A DNA stretch of 64,000 nt from Bacteroidota bacterium. GTDB taxonomy: Bacteria > Bacteroidota > Bacteroidia > Chitinophagales > Saprospiraceae. A program made the position numbers and the translations under genes. The notes below the pieces were generated by a model that was not told the DNA's origin, searched no databases, and saw only the letters and a program-made list of their open reading frames with translations. How positions within the stretch are numbered: the stretch's first letter is position 1; each line of letters begins with the position of its first letter. Shown here piece by piece: positions 1 to 9,118 of this stretch. The stretch covers positions 62,001 to 126,000 of the forward strand of contig JASBVF010000044.1 in assembly GCA_030147525.1 (NCBI GenBank), read 5' to 3'.

Positions 1-89
1 CCGCCTACAAAGAATTGAAAGACGAAGAATTTACCTTCGAAGAAATTCAAATGGTGCGGCTGAAATTTATGTCGGAAATGGCCAATTGA
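1..89 (+). CDS. 3' end of an unidentified gene
   Basis: An open frame enters the window (first full codon at position 3) and stops with TGA at 87-89. The visible 28 residues begin AYKELKDEEFTFEEIQ and end in SEMAN. They are charged and probably helical, with no motif I can assign. The stop lies 3 nt before the GTAGGC-type palindrome that separates this gene from aroQ. It may belong to the same transcript as aroQ. Too little is present to suggest a function. Confidence 0.55.
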   Translation, partial: AYKELKDEEFTFEEIQMVRLKFMSEMAN

Positions 90-91
90 TT

Positions 92-169
92 GAGTAGGCC
101 GGTAGGCGAGCAGGCTGGCAGGCAAGTAAGCACGGCCTCCTACTCGCCTACCGGCTTACTTGCCTACTC
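92..169. repeat. Octad-repeat palindrome R1 (GTAGGC type)
   Basis: The left arm is five consecutive 8-mers: GAGTAGGC, CGGTAGGC, GAGCAGGC, TGGCAGGC, AAGTAAGC (92-131). The right arm, 140-169, is the inverted form (GCCTACCG, GCTTACTT, GCCTACTC units). The RNA would fold into a long imperfect hairpin. It ends 3 nt before the aroQ start codon, so it makes up essentially the whole aroQ leader. Related copies with the same unit lie at 26931-27034, 30970-30987 and 34331-34893. Confidence 0.85.
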
Positions 170-172
170 AAA

Positions 173-589
173 ATGAAAATTCTCATCATCAACGGCCCAA
201 ATCTCAATCTGCTCGGTACCCGTGAGCCGCACATTTACGGCAAGCGCTCGTTCGAGGAGTATTTTGAAACCCTCCAGCAGGAATACCCCGGTGTCATTCT
301 CCATTATTTTCAAAGCAACTCCGAGGGTGCCCTGATCGACCGGATTCACGAGGCAGGCTTCTCCTACCAGGGCATCATCATCAATCCCGGCGCTTACGCT
401 CACACCTCCATCGCCCTGGCTGACGCCATCGCAGCTATCGAAACACCGGTGGTTGAAGTTCACATTTCCAACACTTTTTCACGGGAAGAATTCCGCCACA
501 AGTCCATGACGGCGCCGTACTGCGTTGGCACCATCATCGGACTGGGGCTGAAGGGATACGATCTGGCGGTGGAGTATTTTATGTCGTGA
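173..589 (+). CDS. aroQ: 3-dehydroquinate dehydratase, type II
   Basis: A cytoplasmic shikimate-pathway enzyme that dehydrates 3-dehydroquinate to 3-dehydroshikimate. It has 138 aa, close to the usual 140-150 of the small dodecameric type II enzyme. It opens with the family signature GPNLNLLGTREP, giving active-site N10 and R17, with the catalytic Tyr at Y22 (IYG). NPGAYAHTS supplies N71 and H77. VEVHISN carries the proton-donor His H97. All catalytic positions are intact. The ATG at 173 is the only start that preserves the N-terminal beta strand, and it follows repeat R1 directly. The next gene downstream runs in the opposite direction. Identification is secure. Confidence 0.97.
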   Translation: MKILIINGPNLNLLGTREPHIYGKRSFEEYFETLQQEYPGVILHYFQSNSEGALIDRIHEAGFSYQGIIINPGAYAHTSIALADAIAAIETPVVEVHISNTFSREEFRHKSMTAPYCVGTIIGLGLKGYDLAVEYFMS

Positions 590-619
590 AATGGCTGCTG
601 GCCATCCGCACAGTTTTTT

Positions 620-1543
620 TTATTTCAAAATATTTTTCTTCAAATACGCCATGCTCCGACCCAGGCTGTCGAAGGCATCTTTCGGATTGTCGTGCTCGAT
701 GAACGGGTATTTTAGCCCCGCTTTTTTGGCGTTTTTAAAAATGCGTGGGAAATCGATCGAGCCGTCGCCCACCGGCTTCAGTGTCAGCATATCCTTGTCG
801 ATGTCCTTCACATGCCAGAGCGGGAAGCGGCCGGGGTGTTTTTTGAAAAGGGTCACCGGGTCGACGCCAGCTTTGATCGTCCAGGCAAGATCGAGTTCCA
901 TTTTCATCAAATCGGCCGGTATTTGCGAGAGGAACACCTCGTAGGGCGTGGAGTCGCCGATGGTTTTGAACTCCCAGTCGTGGTTGTGATAGACCAATTG
1001 CAAACCTGCCTTTTTACAGGCTTCGCCGGATTTTGTTAAAATCTGCACAGCTTCTGCCACTTCTTCGGGCGTATTGGTGGGAATGTTAGCACAAACGAGG
1101 TATTCGACGCCGCCCTCGGCGACGCTGTCCACCAGTTCCTGCATGTTCTCCTTCAGGTTTTTCATCGGCGGAATTTTGATGGGTTCACCTTTTTCGTCGG
1201 TGGGCATTTTGGTGCCGGGAGGCAGCTTGAACGGCGCTCCAAGTACGTGGTGTGCCCGCCATTTCATACCCATGCCTTCGAGCGTGGAGGCGAATTCTTT
1301 CGGTTTTTTACCATAAAAACCACCCTGCCTGCTGAAGGCCGACTCGATGTTTTTGTAGCCAATGTCTGCCAGTTTTTTCAGCGTGCCCTGCGTGTCCTGG
1401 TCGATGACGGCCATGAGGGTGTAGAGTTGTACACCGAGGTCGTATTGTTTTTTACCCAAAAACTCCAGGGCGGAAGGCCCCATGGCGAGGCTGCCCAGCG
1501 CCACGGCGCCGGACTGTTTGATGAAATTTCTCCTGTTGGTCAT
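620..1543 (-). CDS. Tat-exported sugar phosphate isomerase/epimerase-like TIM barrel
   Basis: A 307-aa protein starting TNRRNFIKQSGAVALG, a twin-arginine signal (RRNFIK) followed by a hydrophobic stretch, so it is probably exported folded to the periplasm. The rest has the xylose-isomerase-like AP-endonuclease-2 fold: DIGYKNIESAF near 60, LVYHNHDWEF near 185, MELDLAWTI near 220, LWHVKD near 250 and YPFIEHD near 290. These correspond to the metal-binding His, Glu and Asp strands of the family. It lies 30 nt downstream of the GH140-like gene and is the last gene of the carbohydrate block. The substrate is not predictable. Relatives include 3-keto-sugar and inositol-type isomerases. Confidence 0.85.
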   Translation of the reverse strand: MTNRRNFIKQSGAVALGSLAMGPSALEFLGKKQYDLGVQLYTLMAVIDQDTQGTLKKLADIGYKNIESAFSRQGGFYGKKPKEFASTLEGMGMKWRAHHVLGAPFKLPPGTKMPTDEKGEPIKIPPMKNLKENMQELVDSVAEGGVEYLVCANIPTNTPEEVAEAVQILTKSGEACKKAGLQLVYHNHDWEFKTIGDSTPYEVFLSQIPADLMKMELDLAWTIKAGVDPVTLFKKHPGRFPLWHVKDIDKDMLTLKPVGDGSIDFPRIFKNAKKAGLKYPFIEHDNPKDAFDSLGRSMAYLKKNILK

Positions 1544-1573
1544 TATCTTTCTTTTTATGAAATAATCAATTGT

Positions 1574-2971
1574 CTAAAGCCCCGGTACCACATACCCTTT
1601 CTCCAGGTCATCCAGGACCAGCACCCAGTCCGTCCGGTGGTCAGGCACAGGCGACCAGACGTAGGGCCGGGCGAATGTCTGCCAGCCTTTGTTGTCAAAT
1701 TCGCCGATACTCGTTGCCTTTCCCGTACGTGGGTCGTACCAGTGAGCGCTGATTTTTTTACCTGAAAATTTACCCAGATTCACCGTGACAGGCAGCCCGT
1801 GAGCTGTGTAAAAAAAAGCGTAGCCATCACCCCGGATGGCCGAAATATGGTCGAAGGCATTGTTACCCTCGTCCTGCAGCATAGACTGATCGGGCGCTCT
1901 GCCATCGGCAGGGCGGCTTTCCATCAGGGTTTTTAAAAAGCGCATCTGGTTGGCAGCGGTCAGGTCGAGCGCTTCCTGCCAGCCGTGCAGGTCAGCGAAG
2001 AAATGCTCGCCTTTTTGCGAAAAAAAGATGACCGGCCCACAGCCGTAGGTGTGCCCGCAAGCCCCTGCGAAAACGCTCTGCCAGGCCGCCCGGCGAACAT
2101 CCCAGGCACTGGCATAGCCGAGATTTTTAGCATCGAAACAAACAGGCATTTCCTCGTAAATCGCCTCGCCGTTCAAAAATGGCTTCACTGGCAGCTTTTT
2201 CCAGTCAGATTCCATGCGCTGCCAGACAGGCGTATCATTGCAGTGACCTGTTTGCAACATATTCATATCCAGCCAGTTATCCTCATGAAACCAGCGGGAC
2301 GAGGAGGCCTCGATTTGCTCCGGCTGGGGGTGAAAAGTCATGAACGCCTTGTCGTGACCTCCAACGCCTTCCGCCACACCTGCGGCCATTGCCCGCCAGA
2401 TTTCCACGTCCTGCGAGTCGTCCCTGGGGTCACGGTCGCCGCCGATGACCCAGATGATGTTGGTGCGGTTTCGGTAGCGGTTGCCGATCCATTTTCCATA
2501 GGTCCGGGCATTTTCCGGATTGAAAATTTCCGGGCCCACGCCCCAGGTATTTTTAAAAACCTTATCGCCCCAGGTGGGCAGCAGGGCGATGTAGAGGCCA
2601 TGCGCTACCGCCATGTCAATGAGCGTATCCACGTAGCGGAAATAAGCATCGTTGGGCTGGGTCGGGTCGGCATTGCGGAGCGGCAAATCGCCGTTTCGGT
2701 TGGGCACGTTCAGCACGTCGAGTTCAGCCAGCGCCACGGCCTGGATGACGTTGAAGCCCTGTTCCGCTCTTTTTTTAAAATACACCTCCGCTTCCGCCCT
2801 TGTCGTCCGGTGAAACAGCTCCCATGCCGTGTCGGCCAGCCAGAAGAAGGGTTTGCCATCGGCGGTGACGAGGTGGCGGTGGTCGTCGCTGACCTGCAAG
2901 CGGGGAAGTTGTGCAAAGGCATCCTGTAGCACCATCAACAGGCAGCAGGAAAGTAGAATTCGTATTGGCAT
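1574..2971 (-). CDS. Secreted glycoside hydrolase, DUF4038/GH140-like
   Basis: 465 aa with a cleavable signal peptide (hydrophobic residues 4-17, cleavage probably after AFAQ at 21). The mature start (HLVTADGKPFFWLADTAWE, then FNVIQ) is the typical opening of the DUF4038 TIM barrel found in apiosidase-type GH140 enzymes. The C-terminal 90 residues (AFFYTAHGLPVTVNLG, ISAHWYDPRTG) match the collagen-binding-like beta domain that usually follows DUF4038. Acid/base and nucleophile assignment cannot be made by eye. It sits 23 nt after the GH3 gene and 30 nt before the isomerase-like gene, consistent with co-transcription for breakdown of a plant or algal side chain. The family call is good; the exact activity is inferred. 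Confidence 0.82.
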   Translation of the reverse strand: MPIRILLSCCLLMVLQDAFAQLPRLQVSDDHRHLVTADGKPFFWLADTAWELFHRTTRAEAEVYFKKRAEQGFNVIQAVALAELDVLNVPNRNGDLPLRNADPTQPNDAYFRYVDTLIDMAVAHGLYIALLPTWGDKVFKNTWGVGPEIFNPENARTYGKWIGNRYRNRTNIIWVIGGDRDPRDDSQDVEIWRAMAAGVAEGVGGHDKAFMTFHPQPEQIEASSSRWFHEDNWLDMNMLQTGHCNDTPVWQRMESDWKKLPVKPFLNGEAIYEEMPVCFDAKNLGYASAWDVRRAAWQSVFAGACGHTYGCGPVIFFSQKGEHFFADLHGWQEALDLTAANQMRFLKTLMESRPADGRAPDQSMLQDEGNNAFDHISAIRGDGYAFFYTAHGLPVTVNLGKFSGKKISAHWYDPRTGKATSIGEFDNKGWQTFARPYVWSPVPDHRTDWVLVLDDLEKGYVVPGL

Positions 2972-2994
2972 GGCTTACTTATTTCAAGGTGCAT

Positions 2995-5328
2995 TCATTT
3001 TTTGTACCGGCTCACCCGCTCATCTTTGATCACCCCCTTCCAGTTCATTCCAAAGCCAAAATCGTAGCTGTGGCCCTCGCTGTCGGTGTGGCATTTCATG
3101 TCGTGCGGGGCATCTTCGGCCTGGCGTTCCACCTCGCTCATGCTGTCCGGCATTTGCATGGGCAGCAGGCCGGAAGGCTCAGTCTTGCCCGTTATGAGGT
3201 CGAGTATGGCCTGGTCCTGCACCCGGAAATTGACTAAAATGGCACTTGACTGTGATTCGAACTCGCTGAAAACCATCGGATTATCCACTGCCACGCTAAC
3301 GATAACGGGCTTGCCCTTCATTTTGGCGGCGGTCTCCGTCACCATGCCGAGGTCGGTCACGTTGGTGGTTTTTACGGTTTTGTCTTTGTAGCTGCGATTT
3401 GCAGAGTTTTCCTTCGGATCGCCTCCGGCAATGCTCACGGCACGGGCTTCGGTGGCGGTGTAGTCGCTGTATTGCAGGCTGATAGGCAGGTAGCCGTTGC
3501 CGCCCGCCCTGATGTCGGTGCTGTCGTAGCCGATGCCGGACTTCGGGCTTTCGATGAAAACAAGCGCCAAATCGGCCTTCTCTGGGTCGTCGGTCACATC
3601 GAAGTATTTTTTCACGACTTCAATGCTCACGGGGTAGTCCAGACTCTCGGGCGTTCTCATCCCGAGGAAATTGGTGCTGGCAGGCGTGAATTTCTTAGGC
3701 ACGTAGGCCACTTTTCTTTCTTTCACGGGTAAAACATTGCCCTTGTTTTTCAGCAAAACCTGCGATTTTAACTGCGCCTCGTAGCCCTCCTTCATGAACT
3801 CCGGCTTACCCACGATGGCCTTCGTTGCTGCCGGGTCGAGGTAAGGATTTTCAAAAAGGCCTGTCCGGAAAATATTGCGAAGCAAACGCAGGGCGCTTTG
3901 CTCCATGCGCTGCCGCATCCATTTTTCACCGTGCTCCTTCACGCCCATCTGGTAGGCGTCGAGGATGGGCTGTGCCTCGTTGTTGCCACCGAACTGGTCA
4001 ACACCCGCCATCAGCACTTTGTAGTGGCGCTCCGCAATGCTCAGGTGCTCCAGGCCCCAGGGTTTGCCGTCGACAAAGCTGTCCATCACCCGGTGGTCGC
4101 CCGTGATACCCCAGTCAGTGCAGGCCACGCCGTCGTAGCCGTATTTTTTGCGAAGCAAATCGTTGATAATGTAGGAGTTGTATGCATTGCCCACGTTCTC
4201 GCCGTTCTTCACGTCCTGGTTCCAGGAGATGGTGTAGTAGGGCATGATGGCCGAGGCCATTTTTGTTTTTCCACTCAACTTAAATGCGCCTTCGGTAAAC
4301 GGAATGAGGTGCTGATCGAACTGCCCGCCGGGATAAACGGCGAATTTCCCGATGGCGTAGTGAGCATCCCTGCCCGCCTCTCCGCTGCCGCCGCCGGGCC
4401 AGTGTTTTACCATGGCGTTGACGCTGCCGTAGCCCCAGCCGTCAGCGATTTCCTTGCTGCCCGTGGAAGTTTGAAAACCATTGCAGTAAGCCTCGGCCAT
4501 TGCTGCCGAGAGCCAGGGATTTTCCCCAAAAGTACCGCTAAAGCGCATCCAGCGTGGCTCCGTGGCGATGTCCACCTGCGGACTGAGCGCCGTGGCAATG
4601 CCCAGCGCCCGGTATTCGGTAGCGGCCACTTGCCCAAAACGTTCTACCAGCGCCGGGTCGAAAGTGGCGGCGAGACCGAGCGAGGCGGGCCACATCGAAA
4701 TGTTGCCGCCGGAACCTGCATTGTACTCGGCGCTGCTGACCGTGCCGTGCCGGGGATCGGAGCTGTTGTTGGCAGGTATGCCGAGGCCAGTTCCTTCGCA
4801 CAGCGCCTGCACGTTGTTGTTCCACTGTGCGGCTACCTCCGGCGAAACGACCGTTGTGATGAGTACGTGGCGTAGATTGTCTTTTGTCAAAAACTCAACC
4901 TGCTGGTCGGTCATGTCGGCAGGATTCGTTTCGCCCTGGGTGAAGGGTTTGCCTTTGTAGGTGCCTGCAAAATAACCACCCGACCGTGCGGGAATACTCT
5001 GGTGGCGGCTGTAAAGCATGAGGCCGGCAATCTGCTCGACGCTCATTTGCGAAGCCAGATTTTTTGCCCGCTCGTCGAAGGGCAGGCGCCAGTCTTCGTA
5101 CTTATCGAGTTTGCCGTTCTTGTTCAAATCCTTGAACGCCAGGCCATCCACCGTGAGGATGTTCACGCCTGAATCGGTGGAATAGGCGATGGTTTGGCCA
5201 CCTTTGTTTTGAATGGTGACAATGTTACCGTTGGTAGTAGTGGCCAACTTTTGCTGGGAAAACAGGGGTGTTGCGATGGCCAAAATGAAGGCTGCCAGCA
5301 AGTTTGAAATAAGTTTCATGTCGTTCAT
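2995..5328 (-). CDS. Secreted GH3 beta-glucosidase-like glycoside hydrolase
   Basis: 777 aa with a signal peptide (LLAAFILAIATPLFSQQ). The second ATG at 5319 (MKLISN) is an equally good start. An EF-hand-like calcium loop (DLNKNGKLDKYEDW, residues 67-80) precedes the catalytic (beta/alpha)8 domain. That domain includes VKHWPGGGSGEAGRDAHY near 307 and the nucleophile Asp405 in VACTDWGITGD. The alpha/beta sandwich domain follows (LLKNKGNVLPV near 528, and LLPMQMP near the C-terminus). The acid/base Glu cannot be fixed by eye. It probably releases terminal sugars from beta-linked oligosaccharides outside the cytoplasm, working with the GH140-like neighbour. No SusC/SusD pair is present in the window. 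Confidence 0.9.
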   Translation of the reverse strand: MNDMKLISNLLAAFILAIATPLFSQQKLATTTNGNIVTIQNKGGQTIAYSTDSGVNILTVDGLAFKDLNKNGKLDKYEDWRLPFDERAKNLASQMSVEQIAGLMLYSRHQSIPARSGGYFAGTYKGKPFTQGETNPADMTDQQVEFLTKDNLRHVLITTVVSPEVAAQWNNNVQALCEGTGLGIPANNSSDPRHGTVSSAEYNAGSGGNISMWPASLGLAATFDPALVERFGQVAATEYRALGIATALSPQVDIATEPRWMRFSGTFGENPWLSAAMAEAYCNGFQTSTGSKEIADGWGYGSVNAMVKHWPGGGSGEAGRDAHYAIGKFAVYPGGQFDQHLIPFTEGAFKLSGKTKMASAIMPYYTISWNQDVKNGENVGNAYNSYIINDLLRKKYGYDGVACTDWGITGDHRVMDSFVDGKPWGLEHLSIAERHYKVLMAGVDQFGGNNEAQPILDAYQMGVKEHGEKWMRQRMEQSALRLLRNIFRTGLFENPYLDPAATKAIVGKPEFMKEGYEAQLKSQVLLKNKGNVLPVKERKVAYVPKKFTPASTNFLGMRTPESLDYPVSIEVVKKYFDVTDDPEKADLALVFIESPKSGIGYDSTDIRAGGNGYLPISLQYSDYTATEARAVSIAGGDPKENSANRSYKDKTVKTTNVTDLGMVTETAAKMKGKPVIVSVAVDNPMVFSEFESQSSAILVNFRVQDQAILDLITGKTEPSGLLPMQMPDSMSEVERQAEDAPHDMKCHTDSEGHSYDFGFGMNWKGVIKDERVSRYKK

Positions 5329-5425
5329 ATTCTTATTTTTTTGACTAAAAAAGCTAAAAACGTGAGCTTAAAATACTGATAATCAATTTAAAAAGGGACT
5401 ATGCCACCTTTTTGTCCAACCCAGG

Positions 5426-8400
5426 TTACATCATTGTTTTATCCGCCCCCTGAAACATCACCTGCATCAGCACAAACAGCCCGGCCGGGCCACCGCCCTC
5501 AGCACCTTTGCAGACAAAATAAACATCCTGCCTACCCTTCGTCGATTTGAGCGGCGCAACTGCAATGGCAGGTTTCATGGAAGATGGCGGCGCACCCGCC
5601 TTCACTTCCGTCGGGGTAATCGGGGACGAAGTGCCGATGATCTCCCCGTCCGGTGACCCCAGGCGTACCTCCACGGTTCCGCCCATCATGCCGTAATTGG
5701 CTGGAGCGTTGGCGATGAAAGTCACGGCTCCCATGCCCGAAAGGTCCATTTGCCGGAAGGCCAGCCAGGCGCCGTCTTTCTGGGCGATGGCAATGTTCGT
5801 TTCGGTGCCCGGTATTTTCATTTTCATGATGTCTTTGATCTCGTCCGCTGCGGCCACGCTCAGGCTGGCATTGCGCAGCACCAGCACCTGCTCCGAGCGG
5901 ATGCCGGGGATGCCGTTGGCGCCCTTGTCGGTGTAAGCCGCCCGCAGGATGAAGATGCCCTGGTCGCTTTGCCCCTCCGGGATGGCCGTGGTGTAGCTAC
6001 CCTTCAGCGGCAGAGAACTGGCGGGCTTTTGTGTTAACCCGAGGATGTATTTCACCATTTTGGTCACGTCCTTGTCGGGAAGACTGGGGTGCGCAGCCAT
6101 CATCACTTCGCCCCAGACGCCGCCGCCGCCTTCTTTGACCTTTTTGGTCAAATATTGCAGGGCGTTTGGGTCGGTGCTGTATTTGTTTGAAATGTCCATG
6201 TAGGTGGGGCCAACGGATTTTTGACCTAACTGGTGACAGGAGTTGCAATCCGATTTGCCCATCAGGCTTTTGCCCAGCGAAGTGGCCGAAAGGTCGTCGG
6301 CGAACTTGTGCCCCTGCGCAATGATGGCCTTGTCAAAACCCTCCGCCAGATAGTCGATGGTCACGCTGACCGCCTCCGGTGAGATGCCGCCTGCCGCCGT
6401 GCTGCCGTCCTCCTTGTCGTTCACAATCACCTCGTAATCAAAGGATTGGCCGGGGAAGAAAAAGCCGGAATTACCGCTCGTGATGGCCACTTCCAAAACC
6501 GGCGGCTCATTGCCTGCCTGCACCTCCGTGGTGGAGACAGACTCGCCGCCCTGACCGTCGCTGACTGTCAGCTCGACCTTGTAGATGCCGGGCGTTTCAA
6601 ACGTGAAATCCATGTCGGGTGTGGTGAAAGTTTTCAAAGATTTGCCCTCGGGCGAGAGGACGTTCCACTTGAATTTCAGCTCGTCTTTGTCGTAATCCAC
6701 TGTGCCTTTGGATGAAAAACGGGCGGCGAACGGCACGGCGCCCTGCGTTTTATCTGCCTCGACTTTCACCTGAGGCTTGCGGTTGCCGGCCGTGTATTCG
6801 ATGCGAACAAGGCGGGCGTCAGGGTTGCCGGTGAACCAGGCAGTGCCGTATTCCAGCACGTACAAATCCCCATCCTTGCTAAATTCCATGTCGATGGGAT
6901 TGCTGAATTTGTGGCTGCCCATCACCGGCTCCATGCTCTCGTAGTTGCCGTCATTGTCCATCGTCACGGCCATGATCCAACCCCGCATCCAGTCGTAGAT
7001 CAGGAGTTTTCCGTTGAAATAGTCGGGCCAGGGGCGCTTTGCTCCTTTGAAATCTTCCGAGTAGAAAACGGGGCCTGCCATGGCATTCCGGCTGCCGCTA
7101 CCCACCAATGGAAACTCCTCCGACTCGGCATACGGGTACCAGATGAATGGATCGCTGACCGGCGGCAATTCCGTCAGGCCGGTGTTGTTCGGGGAGTTGT
7201 TGACGGGCCTGGCAGGGTCGTATTTTTCACCGCTTTTTTTGGTTGCAAAATCGTACTCGACGTAAGGCTGATTGTTTCCAACAAAATAAGGCCATCCAAA
7301 ATAACCTGCCTTCCGGGCCTGATTGACCTCGTCGTAACCCCTTGAACCATAAGGAATTGAATCGTTGTTGGCATCCGGCCCGACTTCGCCCCAGTAGAGG
7401 TAGCCTGTTTTTTTATCGACTGAAATGCGGTAGGGGTTGCGGTTGCCCATCACGTAGATTTCAGGGCGGGTTTTTTCCATGCCTTTCGGAAAAAGGTTGC
7501 CTTCCGGGATGGTGTACGAGCCGTCTGGCTGCACTTTGATCCGGATGATCTTGCCCCGCAGGTCGTTGGTGTTCGAAGAGCCTTTCTGGGCATCCCACGG
7601 GCTGCGGCCGGGGCGCTCGTCGTTGGGACCGTAGGCAAAGTCACGGGGGCTGGTATTGTCGCCTGTTGAAACGTACAAGTTACCCTGCGCATCGAAAGCA
7701 ATGGAACCGCCCGTGTGGCAGCACTGCTCCCGCTGAACAGGGATTTCGAGGATCACTTTTTTCGACTCCCGGACGAGGCTGGTCTCATTTTTCAGTTCAA
7801 AACGGGCCAACTCGTTCACAGCCCTGTCGCCGGCTGGCGAGTAGTAGAAGTAGATGAAGTTGTTTTTTTCAAAATCCGGGTCGAGCGCCACGCCGAGCAG
7901 ACCGTCTTCGGCTTCGGACTTTTTACCGTCCTTGTCGGTGTACTCGTGGCTGATGGGAATGGTGTCCACGACCATTGTTGCTTTCAACTCCTGGTCGTAA
8001 ATTTTAATGGCACCGTGCCGCTCGATGAAGAGTACGTTGCCACTGGGCAGGATGGCCAGTTCAATGGGCTCGTTCATGCCTTCGACAAGCGTCACTTTGT
8101 TAAAACGGTTCTCCTCTGGCATGCGGAGTGTTCGTACAGCGCTGTAATCCAACGGTTTAGGATTGCCGTCGTCGAGTACCCACTTCAGCCCGCCCCAAAC
8201 GTGGTTGAGGAACAGCGGCTCCGAAAACGACTCCACCGTGTGGCCCATCGCCGTGTAAAATGCCCGGCCACCATCGTACTCGTGGTACCAGGACATGGGG
8301 TGCGGATTGCCCATGTTGCCTTCTTTGTAGGTCGTTTCGTCGATGTTCACAAGCGGCTTAACGTCGGGATTCATTTGTTTGAAATTGTAAAACTCGTCCG

Positions 8401-8893
8401 TGCGCTTGAAGCGGTCCGGCAGCGAGTCGCAGGCCGGATGGTTTTTATCCACCACAAAAAACTCCCCCTCCTGCACGTTGGGGTTGCCGGGGTGGTCTTT
8501 GAAATAGGCGCCTGCCAGCTTGCCATACCAGGGCCAGCCGTACTCCGTGTCGGTGGCCGAGTGAATGCCGACCCAGCCGCCGCCTGCCTGGATGAAGCGC
8601 TCGAAATTGTTTTGTTGTTCCGGGTTCAGCACGTCGCCGGTGGTGTTGAGGAACACGACGGCGTGGTATTTTTTCAGGTTTTCCTCGTAAAAAGCGGAGT
8701 CGTTCTCCGTGGTATCCACCTGGAATTTATACTTCTCCGCCATGGCCAGCATGGCTGCCTTGCCCGCTTCGATGCTCTCGTGGCGGAAGCCTGCGGTTTT
8801 GGAGAAGACGAGGACACGGGGCGTTTCCTTTGCGCAGGAGGCGAATAGGAGCATGGAAAATAAAGTGATGAAAGTCAGAAGGTTAGCTTGCAT
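5426..8893 (-). CDS. ThuA / PQQ-type sugar dehydrogenase / PKD / cytochrome c lipoprotein
   Basis: A 1155-aa lipoprotein (lipobox LFAS-C, Cys20). Domains in order: ThuA-like glutamine-amidotransferase fold at about 26-245 (VLVFSKTAGFRHESI, GGWVGIHSATD); soluble glucose/sorbosone dehydrogenase beta-propeller at about 260-690 (LLGVALDPDF, EQCCHTGGSIAFD, GNLYVSTGDN, VMGNRNPYRI); PKD at about 700-790; a class I cytochrome c with CNSCH (C883, C886, H887) and a candidate Met ligand in VMMAAHPSLP; and a C-terminal carbohydrate-binding-like beta domain at about 1020-1155. It probably oxidises a sugar in the periplasm and passes electrons to its own haem. It is the first gene of the four-gene carbohydrate block. 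The architecture is recurrent in Bacteroidota and Planctomycetes, but the substrate is unknown. Confidence 0.88.
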   Translation of the reverse strand: MQANLLTFITLFSMLLFASCAKETPRVLVFSKTAGFRHESIEAGKAAMLAMAEKYKFQVDTTENDSAFYEENLKKYHAVVFLNTTGDVLNPEQQNNFERFIQAGGGWVGIHSATDTEYGWPWYGKLAGAYFKDHPGNPNVQEGEFFVVDKNHPACDSLPDRFKRTDEFYNFKQMNPDVKPLVNIDETTYKEGNMGNPHPMSWYHEYDGGRAFYTAMGHTVESFSEPLFLNHVWGGLKWVLDDGNPKPLDYSAVRTLRMPEENRFNKVTLVEGMNEPIELAILPSGNVLFIERHGAIKIYDQELKATMVVDTIPISHEYTDKDGKKSEAEDGLLGVALDPDFEKNNFIYFYYSPAGDRAVNELARFELKNETSLVRESKKVILEIPVQREQCCHTGGSIAFDAQGNLYVSTGDNTSPRDFAYGPNDERPGRSPWDAQKGSSNTNDLRGKIIRIKVQPDGSYTIPEGNLFPKGMEKTRPEIYVMGNRNPYRISVDKKTGYLYWGEVGPDANNDSIPYGSRGYDEVNQARKAGYFGWPYFVGNNQPYVEYDFATKKSGEKYDPARPVNNSPNNTGLTELPPVSDPFIWYPYAESEEFPLVGSGSRNAMAGPVFYSEDFKGAKRPWPDYFNGKLLIYDWMRGWIMAVTMDNDGNYESMEPVMGSHKFSNPIDMEFSKDGDLYVLEYGTAWFTGNPDARLVRIEYTAGNRKPQVKVEADKTQGAVPFAARFSSKGTVDYDKDELKFKWNVLSPEGKSLKTFTTPDMDFTFETPGIYKVELTVSDGQGGESVSTTEVQAGNEPPVLEVAITSGNSGFFFPGQSFDYEVIVNDKEDGSTAAGGISPEAVSVTIDYLAEGFDKAIIAQGHKFADDLSATSLGKSLMGKSDCNSCHQLGQKSVGPTYMDISNKYSTDPNALQYLTKKVKEGGGGVWGEVMMAAHPSLPDKDVTKMVKYILGLTQKPASSLPLKGSYTTAIPEGQSDQGIFILRAAYTDKGANGIPGIRSEQVLVLRNASLSVAAADEIKDIMKMKIPGTETNIAIAQKDGAWLAFRQMDLSGMGAVTFIANAPANYGMMGGTVEVRLGSPDGEIIGTSSPITPTEVKAGAPPSSMKPAIAVAPLKSTKGRQDVYFVCKGAEGGGPAGLFVLMQVMFQGADKTMM

Positions 8894-9088
8894 GGCAAGT
8901 ATTTGAAATTTGGTTGAAAAAAAGTATCGGAAGGTTTCAAAGGTCAGGAATTGCGAAGAAATAAAAAATTGAAAGTCAATTATTTACAAGTAGATGAAAC
9001 TGGCTATTCTGGCGATGAAAAGGGTGTGCACGCTAACTTGCAAATTGCTGTGATTTTACTTTTCGTTCAGACAAATTTTAAACATGCC

Positions 9089-9096
9089 TACCTTTG
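9089..9096 (+). promoter_or_regulatory. Bacteroidota -7 element for hldD
   Basis: TACCTTTG matches the TAnnTTTG consensus. A -33 TTTG at the right distance is not evident. Transcription would start near 9102, downstream of the upstream ATGs. This supports the GTG at 9119 as the hldD start. Confidence 0.55.
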
Positions 9097-9118
9097 CGAC
9101 CTCACAAAAAAATGGTTC

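Noticed and set aside
7715-8848. Long plus-strand open frame (377 codons) opposite the sugar dehydrogenase gene
   Set aside because: It is the antisense shadow of a gene with clear domains, with no family motif of its own.
2995-8893. Polysaccharide utilisation locus with SusC/SusD
   Set aside because: Only hydrolases, an isomerase-like protein and a dehydrogenase are present; no TonB-dependent receptor or SusD-like lipoprotein is seen.
8951-9118. N-terminal extension of hldD from ATG 8951
   Set aside because: The extension has no family similarity, and a TACCTTTG promoter element lies inside it, so translation should begin at GTG 9119.
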